Part shown: piece after piece, positions 1 through 8,499 of the stretch | Position numbering within the stretch: position 1 is the stretch's first letter | Layout: every line of letters starts with the position of its first letter | Source of the DNA: JBJXGC01 sp046154545 | GTDB taxonomy: Bacteria > Chloroflexota > Dehalococcoidia > Tepidiformales > Tepidiformaceae | Assembly (NCBI GenBank): GCA_046154545.1 | Contig: JBJXGC010000337.1 | Coordinates: 1-16,329 of the forward strand | Reading direction: 5' to 3' | DNA: 16,329 bases | Made by a program: the position numbers and the translations under genes | Notes under the pieces: generated by a model | Database searches by the model: none | Told to the model about the DNA's origin: nothing | Seen by the model: the letters and a program-made list of their open reading frames with translations, nothing else

Positions 1-372
1 GGCCTCGCGACCGACTTCGGCGTGGCCTACTGGCTTCCCCGGATCGTTGGGGCGGCGCGGGCCTTCGATATCCTCTACGACGGCCGCCCCTACGAGGCCC
101 ATGAGGCGCTCGCCCTGGGCCTCGTGAACCGCGTCGTGCCGGACGCGGCCCTCCGCGAGGAGGCCCTCGCCTACGCCGCGAAGATCGCGGCCGGGGCGCC
201 GATGGCGATGACCGCGACGCGCCGGCTCGTCATCGACTCGCTCGACGGGACGAACGCTGGCGTCGCCGCTTCGGAGTGGCAGGCCCAATGGGCGATGCTC
301 CAGAGCGAGGACGGCCGCGAGGGCTTCCAGGCGTTCCTGGAGAAGCGCCCGCCGGAGTTCAAGGGAAGGTAG
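1..372 (+). CDS. Crotonase-family enoyl-CoA hydratase/isomerase, C-terminal part (5' end outside window)
   Basis: The reading frame is open from base 1 to a TAG at 370-372, so this is the last ~123 residues of a longer gene; a crotonase is usually about 260 residues. The visible part begins GLATDFGVAYWLPRIVG, the conserved crotonase segment after the second oxyanion-hole region. It continues with the usual 'A.eAlalGLVnrvVp' stretch and ends in 'GFQAFLEKRPPEF', the typical C-terminal helix motif. The Asp at the fifth visible residue aligns by eye with the catalytic Asp of PaaG-type isomerases (GL.PD motif). This suggests acyl-CoA isomerase or hydratase chemistry in the cytoplasm, on an unknown substrate. 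The oxyanion-hole loops that would help decide lie upstream. The next gene starts 4 nt after the stop, so the two are probably co-transcribed. Family assignment is firm; substrate is open. Confidence 0.9.
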   Translation, partial: GLATDFGVAYWLPRIVGAARAFDILYDGRPYEAHEALALGLVNRVVPDAALREEALAYAAKIAAGAPMAMTATRRLVIDSLDGTNAGVAASEWQAQWAMLQSEDGREGFQAFLEKRPPEFKGR

Positions 373-376
373 GGCG

Positions 377-829
377 ATGTCTGACCTCAGCGACGCCTGG
401 CGAATCAACAACCGAATCAACCTCTACGTCATCGACGCTCTGGCGGAGGGGGCAGTGATGGGCAGACCGGCGAAGGGGCGCACCGTGCCGGAGATGGTGG
501 CCCACCTCCACAACGTCCGCATCGACTGGCTGAAGTCAGGCGATCCGTCGCTCATCGGGGACCTGGCCAAGCTCGACAAGGCCACGCTGACACAGGACGC
601 GCTCCGCCAGGCACTTCAAGGGTCCGGCGAAGCGATCGCCCTGCTTATCGAGGCCGGAGAGACGTCTGGCCGGATCAAAGGCTTCAAGCCCCATCCAGCG
701 GCCTTCGCCGCCTACATGTGCGCTCACGACGCCTACCACCGCTCGGAGATCAGCGCCCTCGCCACGCCGCTCGGCCACCCCCTCGACAAGAAGACGAGCT
801 TCGGGATGTGGGAGTGGGGCGTCCGCTGA
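377..829 (+). CDS. DinB/YfiT-fold protein, putative metal-binding helical bundle
   Basis: A 150-residue protein of the usual length for the DinB/YfiT four-helix-bundle superfamily. These proteins hold a divalent metal with three histidines, and include thiol-dependent transferases and many proteins of unknown role. The pattern is visible here. His45 lies in 'MVAHLHNVRIDWL' (helix 2, followed by the common Trp), and His117 and His121 lie in 'AHDAYHRSEI', the second metal motif. No signal peptide or membrane segment is seen, so a cytoplasmic location is likely. The ATG at 377 lies 4 nt after the upstream crotonase stop; the purine-rich end of that gene (GGGAAGG around 363-369, AGGG at 371-374) probably serves as its ribosome binding site. 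Its partner thiol and substrate cannot be read from sequence. Metal triad assigned by eye. Confidence 0.8.
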   Translation: MSDLSDAWRINNRINLYVIDALAEGAVMGRPAKGRTVPEMVAHLHNVRIDWLKSGDPSLIGDLAKLDKATLTQDALRQALQGSGEAIALLIEAGETSGRIKGFKPHPAAFAAYMCAHDAYHRSEISALATPLGHPLDKKTSFGMWEWGVR

Positions 830-856
830 ACGCCTGGCGCTACCAGCTCGCGAGGG

Positions 857-2092
857 TTACTTTGCGGCGCTCTTCGCCGCGACCTCCGCCATCGCCTCAC
901 CGAGGCGCTGGATGCCCTCTTCGATCTCTTCCATAGCGACATAACTGAACGCGAGGCGGACGTGGTTGGTCGCCTGGTTGTCGGCGAAGAACTGGGGCCC
1001 CTGGCCGACGATGACACCCTTTTCATTGGCCGCGGCGGCGACGTCGCGTGAGCTGATGCCCGGCTGCAGTTCGAGCCAGAGGAAGAACCCGCCCTCCGGG
1101 CGCCGCCAGCTGCAGTAGGACCCGCAATAGCGGCGCAGGCCGTCCTCGACGCGGTCGAGCTTGCGCTTGTAGATGCCCCGCAGATGAACGACGTGCTCGT
1201 CCATCTCGCCACTGCGGATGGCCTGGCCGATCACCCGGCCCAGGAAGGAGCTGGAGCCCATGTCGAACCGCACCGAAGCCATGCGGCTGATGAGGGCTGC
1301 GGGGCCCATGCTCCAGCCCATCCGCAGCCCGGTCGCCAGGACCTTGGAGAAGCTGGAGATCTTGACGGCGTGGTCGCCGCCACTGAGGGCGAAGAGCGAC
1401 GGCGGCGGCGGGTTGTCGAACCAGAGCTCGCCGTAGGCGTCGTCCTCAAGGATCAGGGTGTTGTACTCGCGGGCGAGCTCGATCATCCGCTCGCGGCGGT
1501 CGAGGGGCAGGGTGCAGCCGGCCGGGTTCTGGTGGGTGGGGATGCAGTAGATGAACTTCGCCCGCTGGCCGCTGTCGGCGAGCTTTTTCAGCTCCTCCTC
1601 CAGGCGATCGACGCGCAGGCCAACCTCGTCCATCGGCACGGCCACCTGGGTGGCGCCGAAGGATCGGATGGTGCGCATGCTGCCAGGGAAGTTCGGGCTT
1701 TCGACCAACACGACATCGCCGGGGTCGAGCAGCGTCTCGCACATGATGCCGATGCCATGGGCTGAGCCGGAGACGACCATGACCTGCTCGATGCCGACGG
1801 CTATGCCCTCGAGCCGCGACGAGCGCTCGGCGAGGGCCTGGCGGAGGGGCCGTGGGCCGAAGGTGCCGTTGTACTCGAGCGCCTCTTTCTGGTCGTTGTC
1901 GATCACCCAGCGGGCTGCCCTGACGAGGATCTCGCCTGGCAGGGAGGGGATGTCGGGCAGGCCGCCGGCGAAGCTAATGACGGGCCGGGCCTCTGGCGCG
2001 GCGGCGGCCCAGACGGTGGGGCCGAGCACCCGGGCGCGTTGGCTGACCACTTCTTCGAGGTGGTCGGCGTCCCAGTACGGGTGGTCCGGCAT
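857..2092 (-). CDS. PLP-dependent aminotransferase, class I/II (2-aminoadipate/LysN-like family)
   Basis: A 411-residue fold-type I aminotransferase. Visible landmarks are the N-terminal 'ISFAGGLPD' (residues 39-47), 'EYNGTFGPRPLRQALA' around the small-domain/large-domain junction, the 'HQNPAG' loop (Asn189 near the cofactor pyridine ring), 'EDDAYGELWF' with Asp218 and Tyr220, and 'SSFSK' with Lys250 as the Schiff-base lysine. 'ISFAGGLPD' and 'SSFSKVLATGLRMGW' are typical of the LysN/2-aminoadipate and MocR-domain-like branch that uses 2-oxoglutarate/glutamate as partner. The MocR DNA-binding domain is absent. I chose the ATG at 2092 because GGAG lies 7 nt upstream (2100-2103) and a TATACT -10 precedes it; the open frame to 2209 would add 39 residues unlike the family. 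The gene converges on the DinB-like gene, leaving 27 bp. Amino-donor specificity is not determinable. Confidence 0.9.
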   Translation of the reverse strand: MPDHPYWDADHLEEVVSQRARVLGPTVWAAAAPEARPVISFAGGLPDIPSLPGEILVRAARWVIDNDQKEALEYNGTFGPRPLRQALAERSSRLEGIAVGIEQVMVVSGSAHGIGIMCETLLDPGDVVLVESPNFPGSMRTIRSFGATQVAVPMDEVGLRVDRLEEELKKLADSGQRAKFIYCIPTHQNPAGCTLPLDRRERMIELAREYNTLILEDDAYGELWFDNPPPPSLFALSGGDHAVKISSFSKVLATGLRMGWSMGPAALISRMASVRFDMGSSSFLGRVIGQAIRSGEMDEHVVHLRGIYKRKLDRVEDGLRRYCGSYCSWRRPEGGFFLWLELQPGISSRDVAAAANEKGVIVGQGPQFFADNQATNHVRLAFSYVAMEEIEEGIQRLGEAMAEVAAKSAAK

Positions 2093-2099
2093 GGTGGCA

Positions 2100-2127
2100 C
2101 TCCAGGGAAGGATTAGCTGGCAGTATA
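2100..2127 (-). promoter_or_regulatory. -10 box and Shine-Dalgarno of the aminotransferase gene
   Basis: On the minus strand TATACT (2127 to 2122) is a good -10 hexamer. GGAG (2103 to 2100) follows, then 7 nt, then the ATG at 2092. The predicted leader is about 23 nt. A TTGCGC sits about 15 nt upstream of the -10 but is a poor -35. This pair decides the start codon against the longer open frame. Confidence 0.5.
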
Positions 2128-2231
2128 CCCCTCTGCCGGGCGGCGCAACGCGATAGCCTGGGCCTATGGACATCATTGTGGACTTTGGGGGCTCGCCGTT
2201 GCGGCGCACTCGACGGAGAGGTTGACGGCAC

Positions 2232-2240
2232 TGCTATACT
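2232..2240 (+). promoter_or_regulatory. Extended -10 promoter element upstream of gltB
   Basis: TGCTATACT is an extended -10 (TGn plus TATACT) facing gltB. No good -35 is found 16-18 nt upstream, which extended -10 promoters tolerate. The start would fall near 2247, giving a leader of about 120 nt before the gltB ATG. Inference from sequence only. Confidence 0.4.
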
Positions 2241-2357
2241 GGGCCTTCACCTGAACGCGCCCCCGACTTTGGGATAAATTTCACAATTGCGGCCCCGGAA
2301 ACAGCCCCGGCCGCCGTGGCCACGCACATACCCAAATCGGGACGCCACAGAACTCGT

Positions 2358-2364
2358 GGGAGGG
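2358..2364 (+). promoter_or_regulatory. Strong Shine-Dalgarno of gltB
   Basis: GGGAGGG sits 4 nt before the ATG at 2369. It is the strongest ribosome binding site in this half of the window and fixes the gltB start, leaving a propeptide of 21 residues before the catalytic cysteine. Confidence 0.75.
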
Positions 2365-2368
2365 TTCG

Positions 2369-5300
2369 ATGACCGCTCCAGGGCAGCCGCCAAAGCAGGG
2401 CCTTTACGACCCCGCGTACGAGCACGACAGCTGCGGCGTCGGGTTTGTCGTGCACCTGAAGGGCCACCGTTCCCACCAGATCGTCGATGACGCCCTCACA
2501 GCGCTGGAGAACCTGAACCACCGCGGGGCCAGCGGCAGCGAGCCGAATACCGGCGATGGCGCCGGCGTGCTCTTCCAGCTCCCCCACGAGTTCCTGCGGC
2601 GCGAGTGTGCGGCCCTCGGCATCCGGCTGCCCGAGGCCGGTCATTACGGCTCGGGCCTGCTTTTCAGTCCGCAGGACGCCCGTGCCCGGCATCAGGGCCA
2701 GGCCCTCTTCGCCGCCATCGTTGAGGAAGAGGGGCAGCACCTCCTCGGCTGGCGCGACGTGCCGGCCACGAACAGCTCCGTTGGGATCACGGCCCGGGCG
2801 GCCGAGCCGGTCATCATGCAGGCGTTTATCGGCCGCGGGGCCGGCGTCGAGGACGATGACAGCTTCGAGCGCAAGCTCTACGTCATCCGCAAGCGGTTCG
2901 AGAAGGCGATCCCGCGCTGGGGCATCCGCGACCACCACTACTTCTACTTCCCCAGCCTCTCCTGCCGCACCATCGTCTATAAGGGCATGCTGACGGCGAT
3001 GCAGCTCCGCGAGTACTTCCCGGACCTCCAGGACAGCCGATTCATCAGCGCCCTGGGCATGTTCCACTCCCGCTTCAGCACGAACACCTTCCCCAGCTGG
3101 CGGCTGGCCCACCCCTACCGGATGGTCTCGCACAACGGCGAGATCAATACCAAGCGCGGCAACGTGAACTGGCTGGCGGCGCGCGAGGCCCTGTTCGCCT
3201 CGCCCTTCTTCCCGGATATCAACAAGATCCTCCCGGTCATCGACGACGAGGATGGCAGCGACACGGCCTGTCTCGACAACGCCATCGAACTCCTCGTCCT
3301 TGCCGGGCGGCCGATCGAACACGTCATGATGATGCTCATCCCGGAAGCCTGGAGCGGCCACGAGTCGATGGACGCCGAGAAGAAGGCGTTCTATGAGTAC
3401 CACGGCTGCCTGATGGAGCCGTGGGATGGGCCCGCCTCCGTCGCCTTCACCGATGGCCGGTCGATCGGCGCCGTCCTCGACCGGAACGGGTTGCGGCCCT
3501 CGCGCTACATCGTCACCAAGGACGACCTCGTGATCATGGCCTCCGAGGTTGGCGTGCTCGACATCGCCCCGGAGCGTGTGCTTTCGAAGGGGCGCCTCCA
3601 GCCGGGGAAGATGTTCCTGGTGAGCCTCGAAGAGGGCCGCATCATCGACGACGCGGAGCTGAAGTCCCGGCTCGCCACCGAACGCCCCTACGCGGACTGG
3701 CTGAAGAAGAACCTCCTCCCGCTGGACGAGGTCCCCGCCGCTGACACGCCCGAGCCGCTTCGTGACGACGCGCTTCGGACCCAGCAGCTCGCCTTCGGGT
3801 ACACGCTCGAGGACCAGAAGTACATCCTCGCTCCGATGGCCCGAAACAGCGAGGAATCGCTCGGCTCGATGGGCACGGATACCCCCCTGGCGGTCCTTTC
3901 GAACCGTCCGCAGCCGCTCTACAACTACTTCAAGCAGCTCTTCGCCCAGGTCACGAATCCGCCGCTCGACGCCATCCGCGAGGAGATCGTCACCTCGGTG
4001 AAGACGGTGATTGGCCCCGAGGGCAACCTCCTCGATCCGGAGCCGGAGAGCTGCCACCTCGTCAGCCTCGATTCGCCATTCATCGACAACGAGCAGCTCG
4101 CGAAGTTCAAGTCGATGAAGGACTCCGCCCTCCAGGCGACGGTGCTGCCGATGCTCTTCCCCGCCAAGGCCGGGCCGGCGGGCCTGGAGCGGGCGATGGA
4201 CGAGCTGTTCGCCGAGGCCGACAAGGCGATCGCCAGTGGCGCCAAGGTCCTCATCCTCAGCGACCGCGGAGTGGATGCTGAGAATGCCCCAATCCCGACG
4301 CTCCTTGCCGTGGCCGGCGTCCACAACCATCTCGTCCGCGAGAAGCTGCGGACCCAGGTCGGCCTCATCGTGGAGACGGGCGAGGCGCGCGAGGTGCACC
4401 ATTTCGCGCTGCTCATCGGTTACGGCGCCGGCGCGATTAACCCGTACCTGGCGCTGGACTCGATCGACCAGATGCAGGGCGAGGGCTACTTCGCGGGCGA
4501 AGACGGCGCCGAGCTCGAACACCACTACCTGAAAGCGATCAAGAAGGGCGTCGTGAAGGTGATGTCCAAGATGGGCATCTCGACGATCCAGAGCTATCGC
4601 GGCGCCCAGATCTTCGAAGCGATCGGCCTCGCCGAGCCTTTCATCGACCGCTATTTCACGAAGACGGTTTCGCGGATCGGTGGCATCGGTATCGGGGAGG
4701 TCGGGCTCGAAACGCTGGCGAACCACGAACGTGCCTTCCCCACCCGCGAAGGTGGGCTGCACGAGCTGAACTGGGGCGGCCAGTACCAGTGGCGCCGCGA
4801 CGGCGAATACCACCTCTTCAACCCCGAGACCGTCTTCCGCCTGCAGCACGCGACCCGGTCGGGCCAGCAGAAGATCTTCCGCGAGTACACAAAGCTTGTA
4901 GATGAGCAGGCGGAGCACATGTGTACGCTCCGCGGCCTGTTCGACTTCAAGACGCGGCGCCAGCCCGTGCCGCTCGACGAGGTGGAGCCGGCCGAGAGCC
5001 TCTTCGCCCGTTTTGCCACGGGCGCCATGTCCTACGGCTCGATTTCGGCCGAGGCCCACGAGACCCTGGCGATCGCCATGAATCGGATCGGCGGCAAGAG
5101 CAACACCGGCGAAGGCGGCGAAGACCGCCGCCGCTATACCCCGGACGCCAACGGCGATTCGCGTCGCAGCGCGATCAAGCAGGTCGCCTCCGGCCGGTTC
5201 GGCGTTACGAGTGAATACCTCGTCAACGCGGACGAACTGCAGATCAAAATGGCCCAGGGCGCGAAACCTGGCGAGGGTGGCCAGCTTCCCGGCCACAAGG

Positions 5301-6946
5301 TCTATCCCTGGATAGCCGAGGTGCGCCATTCGACGGCGGGCGTGGGCCTGATCAGCCCTCCGCCGCATCACGACATCTACTCCATCGAAGACCTCGCCCA
5401 ACTCATCCACGACCTCAAGAATTCAAACCCGCGGGCCCGTATTAGCGTGAAGCTGGTGGCCGAGGTCGGCGTCGGCACGGTCGCGGCAGGGGTCGCCAAG
5501 GCGAAGTCGGACGTCGTCCTGATCAGTGGCCACGACGGTGGCACGGGCGCGAGCCCGCTCACCTCACTGAAGCACGCCGGTGTCCCCTGGGAGCTCGGCC
5601 TCGCTGAGACCCAGCAGACGCTGGTGATCAACCGTCTGCGCGACCGCATCGTCGTCCAGGCCGACGGCCAGATGAAGACGGGGCGGGACGTGGTCATCGC
5701 CGCCCTCCTCGGGGCTGAGGAGTTCGGGTTCGCCACCGCGCCCCTCGTCGTCCTCGGCTGCGTCATGATGCGCGTCTGCCACCTCGACACCTGTCCCGTG
5801 GGCATCGCCACCCAGAACCCGGTGCTCCGTGAGAAGTTCGACGGCCGGGCCGAGCACGTCGTGAACTTCTTCCGCTTCATCGCCGAAGAGGTACGTGAGT
5901 ACATGGCCCAGCTCGGGTTCCGTACCGTCGATGAGATGATCGGCCGGAGCGACCTGCTCGACATGCACCGCGCCATCAACCACTGGAAGGCCCAGGGCCT
6001 GGACTACTCAGCCATCTTCTACCGCCCCGACGTGGCCGGCGACGTGCCCACGCGCCGCGTCGTGGTCCAGGACCACGGCCTCGATCGGGCACTGGACCAG
6101 GAGTTACTGCCCCTCGCGGCGCCCGCCCTAGAACGTGGCGAGCCAGTCCGCATCGCGATGCCGATCCGCAACATCAACCGCACCGTGGGCACGATCCTCG
6201 GCAGCGAGCTGACCCGGAAGTACGGCGTGACGGGCCTCCCCGATGACACGATTCACCTCGCTTTCAACGGTTCGGCGGGCCAGAGTTTCGGCGCCTTTGT
6301 GCCGTCCGGGATGACGCTCGAGCTGGAGGGCGACGCCAACGACTACTTCGGCAAGGGCCTTTCCGGCGGCCGCCTCGTCGTCTACCCGCCGAAGGAGGCG
6401 ACCTTCGTGCCCGAGGAGAACATCGTCATCGGCAACGTCGCCCTCTACGGGGCGACGGGCGGCTCAGCCTTCATCCGGGGCGTCGCCGGTGAGCGCTTCT
6501 GCGTCCGAAACAGTGGCGCCTACGCCGTCGTCGAAGGCACGGGCGACCACGGCTGCGAGTACATGACCGGCGGGCGCGTCGTCATCATCGGCCCGACCGG
6601 ACGCAACTTCGGGGCCGGCATGAGCGGCGGCATCGCCTACGTCTACGACCCCGAGGGGGATTTCCACGTGCGCTGTAACCCGGACATGGTCAGCCTTGAG
6701 AAGCTCGACGAACATGAAGACCTGGACCTCGTCCTCGGCCTCCTGGGGCGTCACGTTGAATACACGGGGAGCACCGTCGCCCGGGCGCTGCTGGAGGATT
6801 GGCCGGCCCAGGCAGCGGCCTTCGTGAAGGTCCTGCCCCGCGACTTCAAGCGCGTCATGGACGAGCGCAAGCGTGCGGCTGCAATGGAGCAACCGTCTGC
6901 ACCGGCCGACGGGCCCCGCCAGGCCGTGGGTGCCGCCCGTGGCTAA
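2369..6946 (+). CDS. gltB: Glutamate synthase (GOGAT), large subunit
   Basis: A 1525-residue large subunit of glutamate synthase, of normal length. Together with GltD it makes two glutamates from glutamine, 2-oxoglutarate and reducing power, in the cytoplasm. In order: a 21-residue propeptide ending at Ser21, then Cys22 in 'DSCGVGFV', the N-terminal nucleophile of the class II glutamine amidotransferase domain (to about 430); a central domain (about 460-760); and the FMN-binding synthase barrel (about 820-1190) with 'GGKSNTGEGGE' at 908-918 and 'HDGGTGASPL' from 1055. Cys1131, Cys1137 and Cys1142 (C-x5-C-x4-C) are the 3Fe-4S ligands. A GXGXG beta-helix domain follows to about 1460. All key residues are present. 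The stop overlaps the gltD start. Ferredoxin-type enzymes share this architecture, but the adjacent gltD points to the NADPH type. The long leader leaves room for nitrogen control, though no known site is recognised. Confidence 0.98.
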   Translation: MTAPGQPPKQGLYDPAYEHDSCGVGFVVHLKGHRSHQIVDDALTALENLNHRGASGSEPNTGDGAGVLFQLPHEFLRRECAALGIRLPEAGHYGSGLLFSPQDARARHQGQALFAAIVEEEGQHLLGWRDVPATNSSVGITARAAEPVIMQAFIGRGAGVEDDDSFERKLYVIRKRFEKAIPRWGIRDHHYFYFPSLSCRTIVYKGMLTAMQLREYFPDLQDSRFISALGMFHSRFSTNTFPSWRLAHPYRMVSHNGEINTKRGNVNWLAAREALFASPFFPDINKILPVIDDEDGSDTACLDNAIELLVLAGRPIEHVMMMLIPEAWSGHESMDAEKKAFYEYHGCLMEPWDGPASVAFTDGRSIGAVLDRNGLRPSRYIVTKDDLVIMASEVGVLDIAPERVLSKGRLQPGKMFLVSLEEGRIIDDAELKSRLATERPYADWLKKNLLPLDEVPAADTPEPLRDDALRTQQLAFGYTLEDQKYILAPMARNSEESLGSMGTDTPLAVLSNRPQPLYNYFKQLFAQVTNPPLDAIREEIVTSVKTVIGPEGNLLDPEPESCHLVSLDSPFIDNEQLAKFKSMKDSALQATVLPMLFPAKAGPAGLERAMDELFAEADKAIASGAKVLILSDRGVDAENAPIPTLLAVAGVHNHLVREKLRTQVGLIVETGEAREVHHFALLIGYGAGAINPYLALDSIDQMQGEGYFAGEDGAELEHHYLKAIKKGVVKVMSKMGISTIQSYRGAQIFEAIGLAEPFIDRYFTKTVSRIGGIGIGEVGLETLANHERAFPTREGGLHELNWGGQYQWRRDGEYHLFNPETVFRLQHATRSGQQKIFREYTKLVDEQAEHMCTLRGLFDFKTRRQPVPLDEVEPAESLFARFATGAMSYGSISAEAHETLAIAMNRIGGKSNTGEGGEDRRRYTPDANGDSRRSAIKQVASGRFGVTSEYLVNADELQIKMAQGAKPGEGGQLPGHKVYPWIAEVRHSTAGVGLISPPPHHDIYSIEDLAQLIHDLKNSNPRARISVKLVAEVGVGTVAAGVAKAKSDVVLISGHDGGTGASPLTSLKHAGVPWELGLAETQQTLVINRLRDRIVVQADGQMKTGRDVVIAALLGAEEFGFATAPLVVLGCVMMRVCHLDTCPVGIATQNPVLREKFDGRAEHVVNFFRFIAEEVREYMAQLGFRTVDEMIGRSDLLDMHRAINHWKAQGLDYSAIFYRPDVAGDVPTRRVVVQDHGLDRALDQELLPLAAPALERGEPVRIAMPIRNINRTVGTILGSELTRKYGVTGLPDDTIHLAFNGSAGQSFGAFVPSGMTLELEGDANDYFGKGLSGGRLVVYPPKEATFVPEENIVIGNVALYGATGGSAFIRGVAGERFCVRNSGAYAVVEGTGDHGCEYMTGGRVVIIGPTGRNFGAGMSGGIAYVYDPEGDFHVRCNPDMVSLEKLDEHEDLDLVLGLLGRHVEYTGSTVARALLEDWPAQAAAFVKVLPRDFKRVMDERKRAAAMEQPSAPADGPRQAVGAARG

Positions 6947-8396
6947 GCCCACGGGGTTCATGGAGTATCCCCGGGAGGGGCCGACGCGCCGGCCGGTCGG
7001 CGAGCGCCTGCACGACTGGATCGAGGTCTACGAGGAGTTCCCGGCGCAGCGGTTGAAAGACCAGGCGGCACGCTGCATGGACTGCGGCATTCCCTTCTGC
7101 CACCAGGGTTGTCCGCTCGGTAACGTCATCCCCGACTGGAACGACCTCGTCTACCGTGAGCGCTGGCGGGAGGCGATCGACCGGCTCCACGCCACGAACA
7201 ACTTCCCGGAGTTCACCGGCCGCCTCTGCCCGGCGCCCTGTGAAGCGGCCTGCGTGCTCGGAATCAACAACGATGCCGTCACCATCAAGCAGGTCGAACT
7301 GACGATCATCGAGACCGCCTGGGACGAGGGCTGGGTGACCGCCCAGCCGGCCGCTGTCCGTACGGGGAAGAAAGTCGCCGTCGTCGGTTCGGGTCCGGCC
7401 GGCCTCGCCGCTGCCCAGCAGCTCGCCCGGGCGGGCCACGACGTCACCCTCTTCGAGCGTGAGGACCGGATCGGCGGGCTCCTCCGCTACGGTATCCCCG
7501 ACTTCAAGATGGAGAAGCGCTTCCTCGACCGCCGCCTCGCCCAGATGGAGGCCGAGGGTGTGGTCTTCAAGACCGGGGCGAACATCGGTGTCGATATCGA
7601 CGCCCGCGAACTCCTCACCCAGTTCGACGCGGTCTGCCTTTCCGGCGGCGCCACCTGGCCGCGCAACCTTGAGGTGCCCGGCCGGGAACTTCAGGGCGTG
7701 CACTACGCGATGGACTTCCTCCCGCTCCAGAACAAACGAAACGCGGGCGACGAGATTCCCGGTGACACGTTTATCAGCGCCACGGGCAAGAAGGTCATCA
7801 TCCTCGGTGGCGGTGACACCGGCGCTGACTGCCTCGGCACGGTCCATCGCCAGGGATGCGCCTCGGTGAAGCAGTTCGAGCTGCTGCCCCGGCCGCCGGA
7901 CGGGCGGGATTCGGCCGCTAACCCCTGGCCGACCTGGCCGGTCATCTACCGCACCTCGGCCGCCCACGAAGAGGGCGGCGTGCGGGACTACAGCATCCTC
8001 ACGAAGGAGCTCTCCGGCGTGGACGGCGTGCTCAAAAAGCTGCATGGCATCCGCGTCGAGTTCGTGCCGGAGGACGGCCGCCAGGTCATGAAGGAGGTGC
8101 CGGGCACCGAGTTCGAGGAGGAGGTCGATATCCTCCTCCTGGCAATGGGCTTCCTCGGCCCCGAACGTGCCGGCATGCTCGAACAGCTCGGCGTCGAGTT
8201 GGACGCGCGCGGTAACGTCAAAGCGGACGAAACGAAGATGACCAGCGTCCCCGGGGTGTTCACGGCCGGCGACATGACGCGCGGCCAGTCGCTCATCGTC
8301 TGGGCGATCGCCGAGGGGCGGGATGCGGCGCGCGGCATCGACCGCTACCTCATGGGTGAGACGGCCCTCCCGGACACCACGAACCGGAACGCCTGA
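6939..8396 (+). CDS. gltD: Glutamate synthase (GOGAT), small subunit
   Basis: A 485-residue small subunit that passes electrons from NADPH through FAD and iron-sulfur clusters to GltB. The N-terminal Fe-S domain has Cys46, Cys49, Cys54 and Cys58 in 'CMDCGIPFCHQGC', and a second set, Cys97, Cys101 and Cys105, in 'CPAPCEAAC'. An FAD-binding Rossmann motif 'VVGSGPAGLAAA' starts near 148, an NADPH motif 'ILGGGDTGADC' lies near 288-298, and the closing FAD motif 'GVFTAGDMTRGQSLIVWA' is near the C-terminus. I start it at the GTG at 6939, which overlaps the gltB stop by 8 nt and gives 'AKPTGFMEYPRE', the family's usual beginning. The open frame continues upstream to 6873 but only as an overlap with gltB. 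There is no clear Shine-Dalgarno, which fits translational coupling to gltB and equal subunit supply. Confidence 0.96.
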   Translation: MAKPTGFMEYPREGPTRRPVGERLHDWIEVYEEFPAQRLKDQAARCMDCGIPFCHQGCPLGNVIPDWNDLVYRERWREAIDRLHATNNFPEFTGRLCPAPCEAACVLGINNDAVTIKQVELTIIETAWDEGWVTAQPAAVRTGKKVAVVGSGPAGLAAAQQLARAGHDVTLFEREDRIGGLLRYGIPDFKMEKRFLDRRLAQMEAEGVVFKTGANIGVDIDARELLTQFDAVCLSGGATWPRNLEVPGRELQGVHYAMDFLPLQNKRNAGDEIPGDTFISATGKKVIILGGGDTGADCLGTVHRQGCASVKQFELLPRPPDGRDSAANPWPTWPVIYRTSAAHEEGGVRDYSILTKELSGVDGVLKKLHGIRVEFVPEDGRQVMKEVPGTEFEEEVDILLLAMGFLGPERAGMLEQLGVELDARGNVKADETKMTSVPGVFTAGDMTRGQSLIVWAIAEGRDAARGIDRYLMGETALPDTTNRNA

Positions 8397-8448
8397 CGGC
8401 TCTCCCGGCGTGGCGAATCGTGGTTGGTCGCTGGGGTGTCCCCCGGGC

Positions 8449-8491
8449 TAGAATCGCCTACCGCCATCCGAGGCTGGCGCCACCGAGGAGG
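8449..8491 (+). promoter_or_regulatory. Putative -10 box and Shine-Dalgarno for the DUF1330 gene
   Basis: TAGAAT at 8449-8454 resembles a -10 box; the nearest -35-like hexamer, TTGGTC at 8424-8429, is 19 nt away and weak. GAGGAGG at 8485-8491 is a strong Shine-Dalgarno 8 nt before the ATG at 8500. The ribosome site is convincing; the promoter is tentative. It would separate this gene from the gltBD transcript. Confidence 0.4.
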
Positions 8492-8499
8492 ACCCCCAT

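Noticed and set aside
847..854. CTCGCGAG palindrome between the DinB-like and aminotransferase genes as a terminator
   Set aside because: It is an 8-bp palindrome with no loop and no T tract; it cannot form a useful hairpin.
2093..2209. A 39-residue N-terminal extension of the aminotransferase
   Set aside because: A Shine-Dalgarno and -10 box point to the ATG at 2092, and the extension does not resemble the family.
2222..2227. TTGACG as a -35 box for gltB
   Set aside because: It is only 7 nt from the TATACT -10 at 2235-2240, far short of the 16-18 nt needed. The extended -10 is the better reading.
2234..5410. A 1058-codon open frame on the minus strand opposite gltB
   Set aside because: The plus strand encodes a complete GltB with all catalytic residues. 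The antisense frame is open because GC-rich codon bias removes stops; its translation is low-complexity and shows no family motif.
6873..6938. An earlier gltD start inside gltB
   Set aside because: It would add 22 residues unlike GltD; the GTG at 6939 gives the family's normal N-terminus and overlaps the gltB stop.
8433..8443. GGGG-TGT-CCCC hairpin after gltD as a terminator
   Set aside because: Only four pairs and no T tract, and it would overlap the putative promoter region of the next gene.
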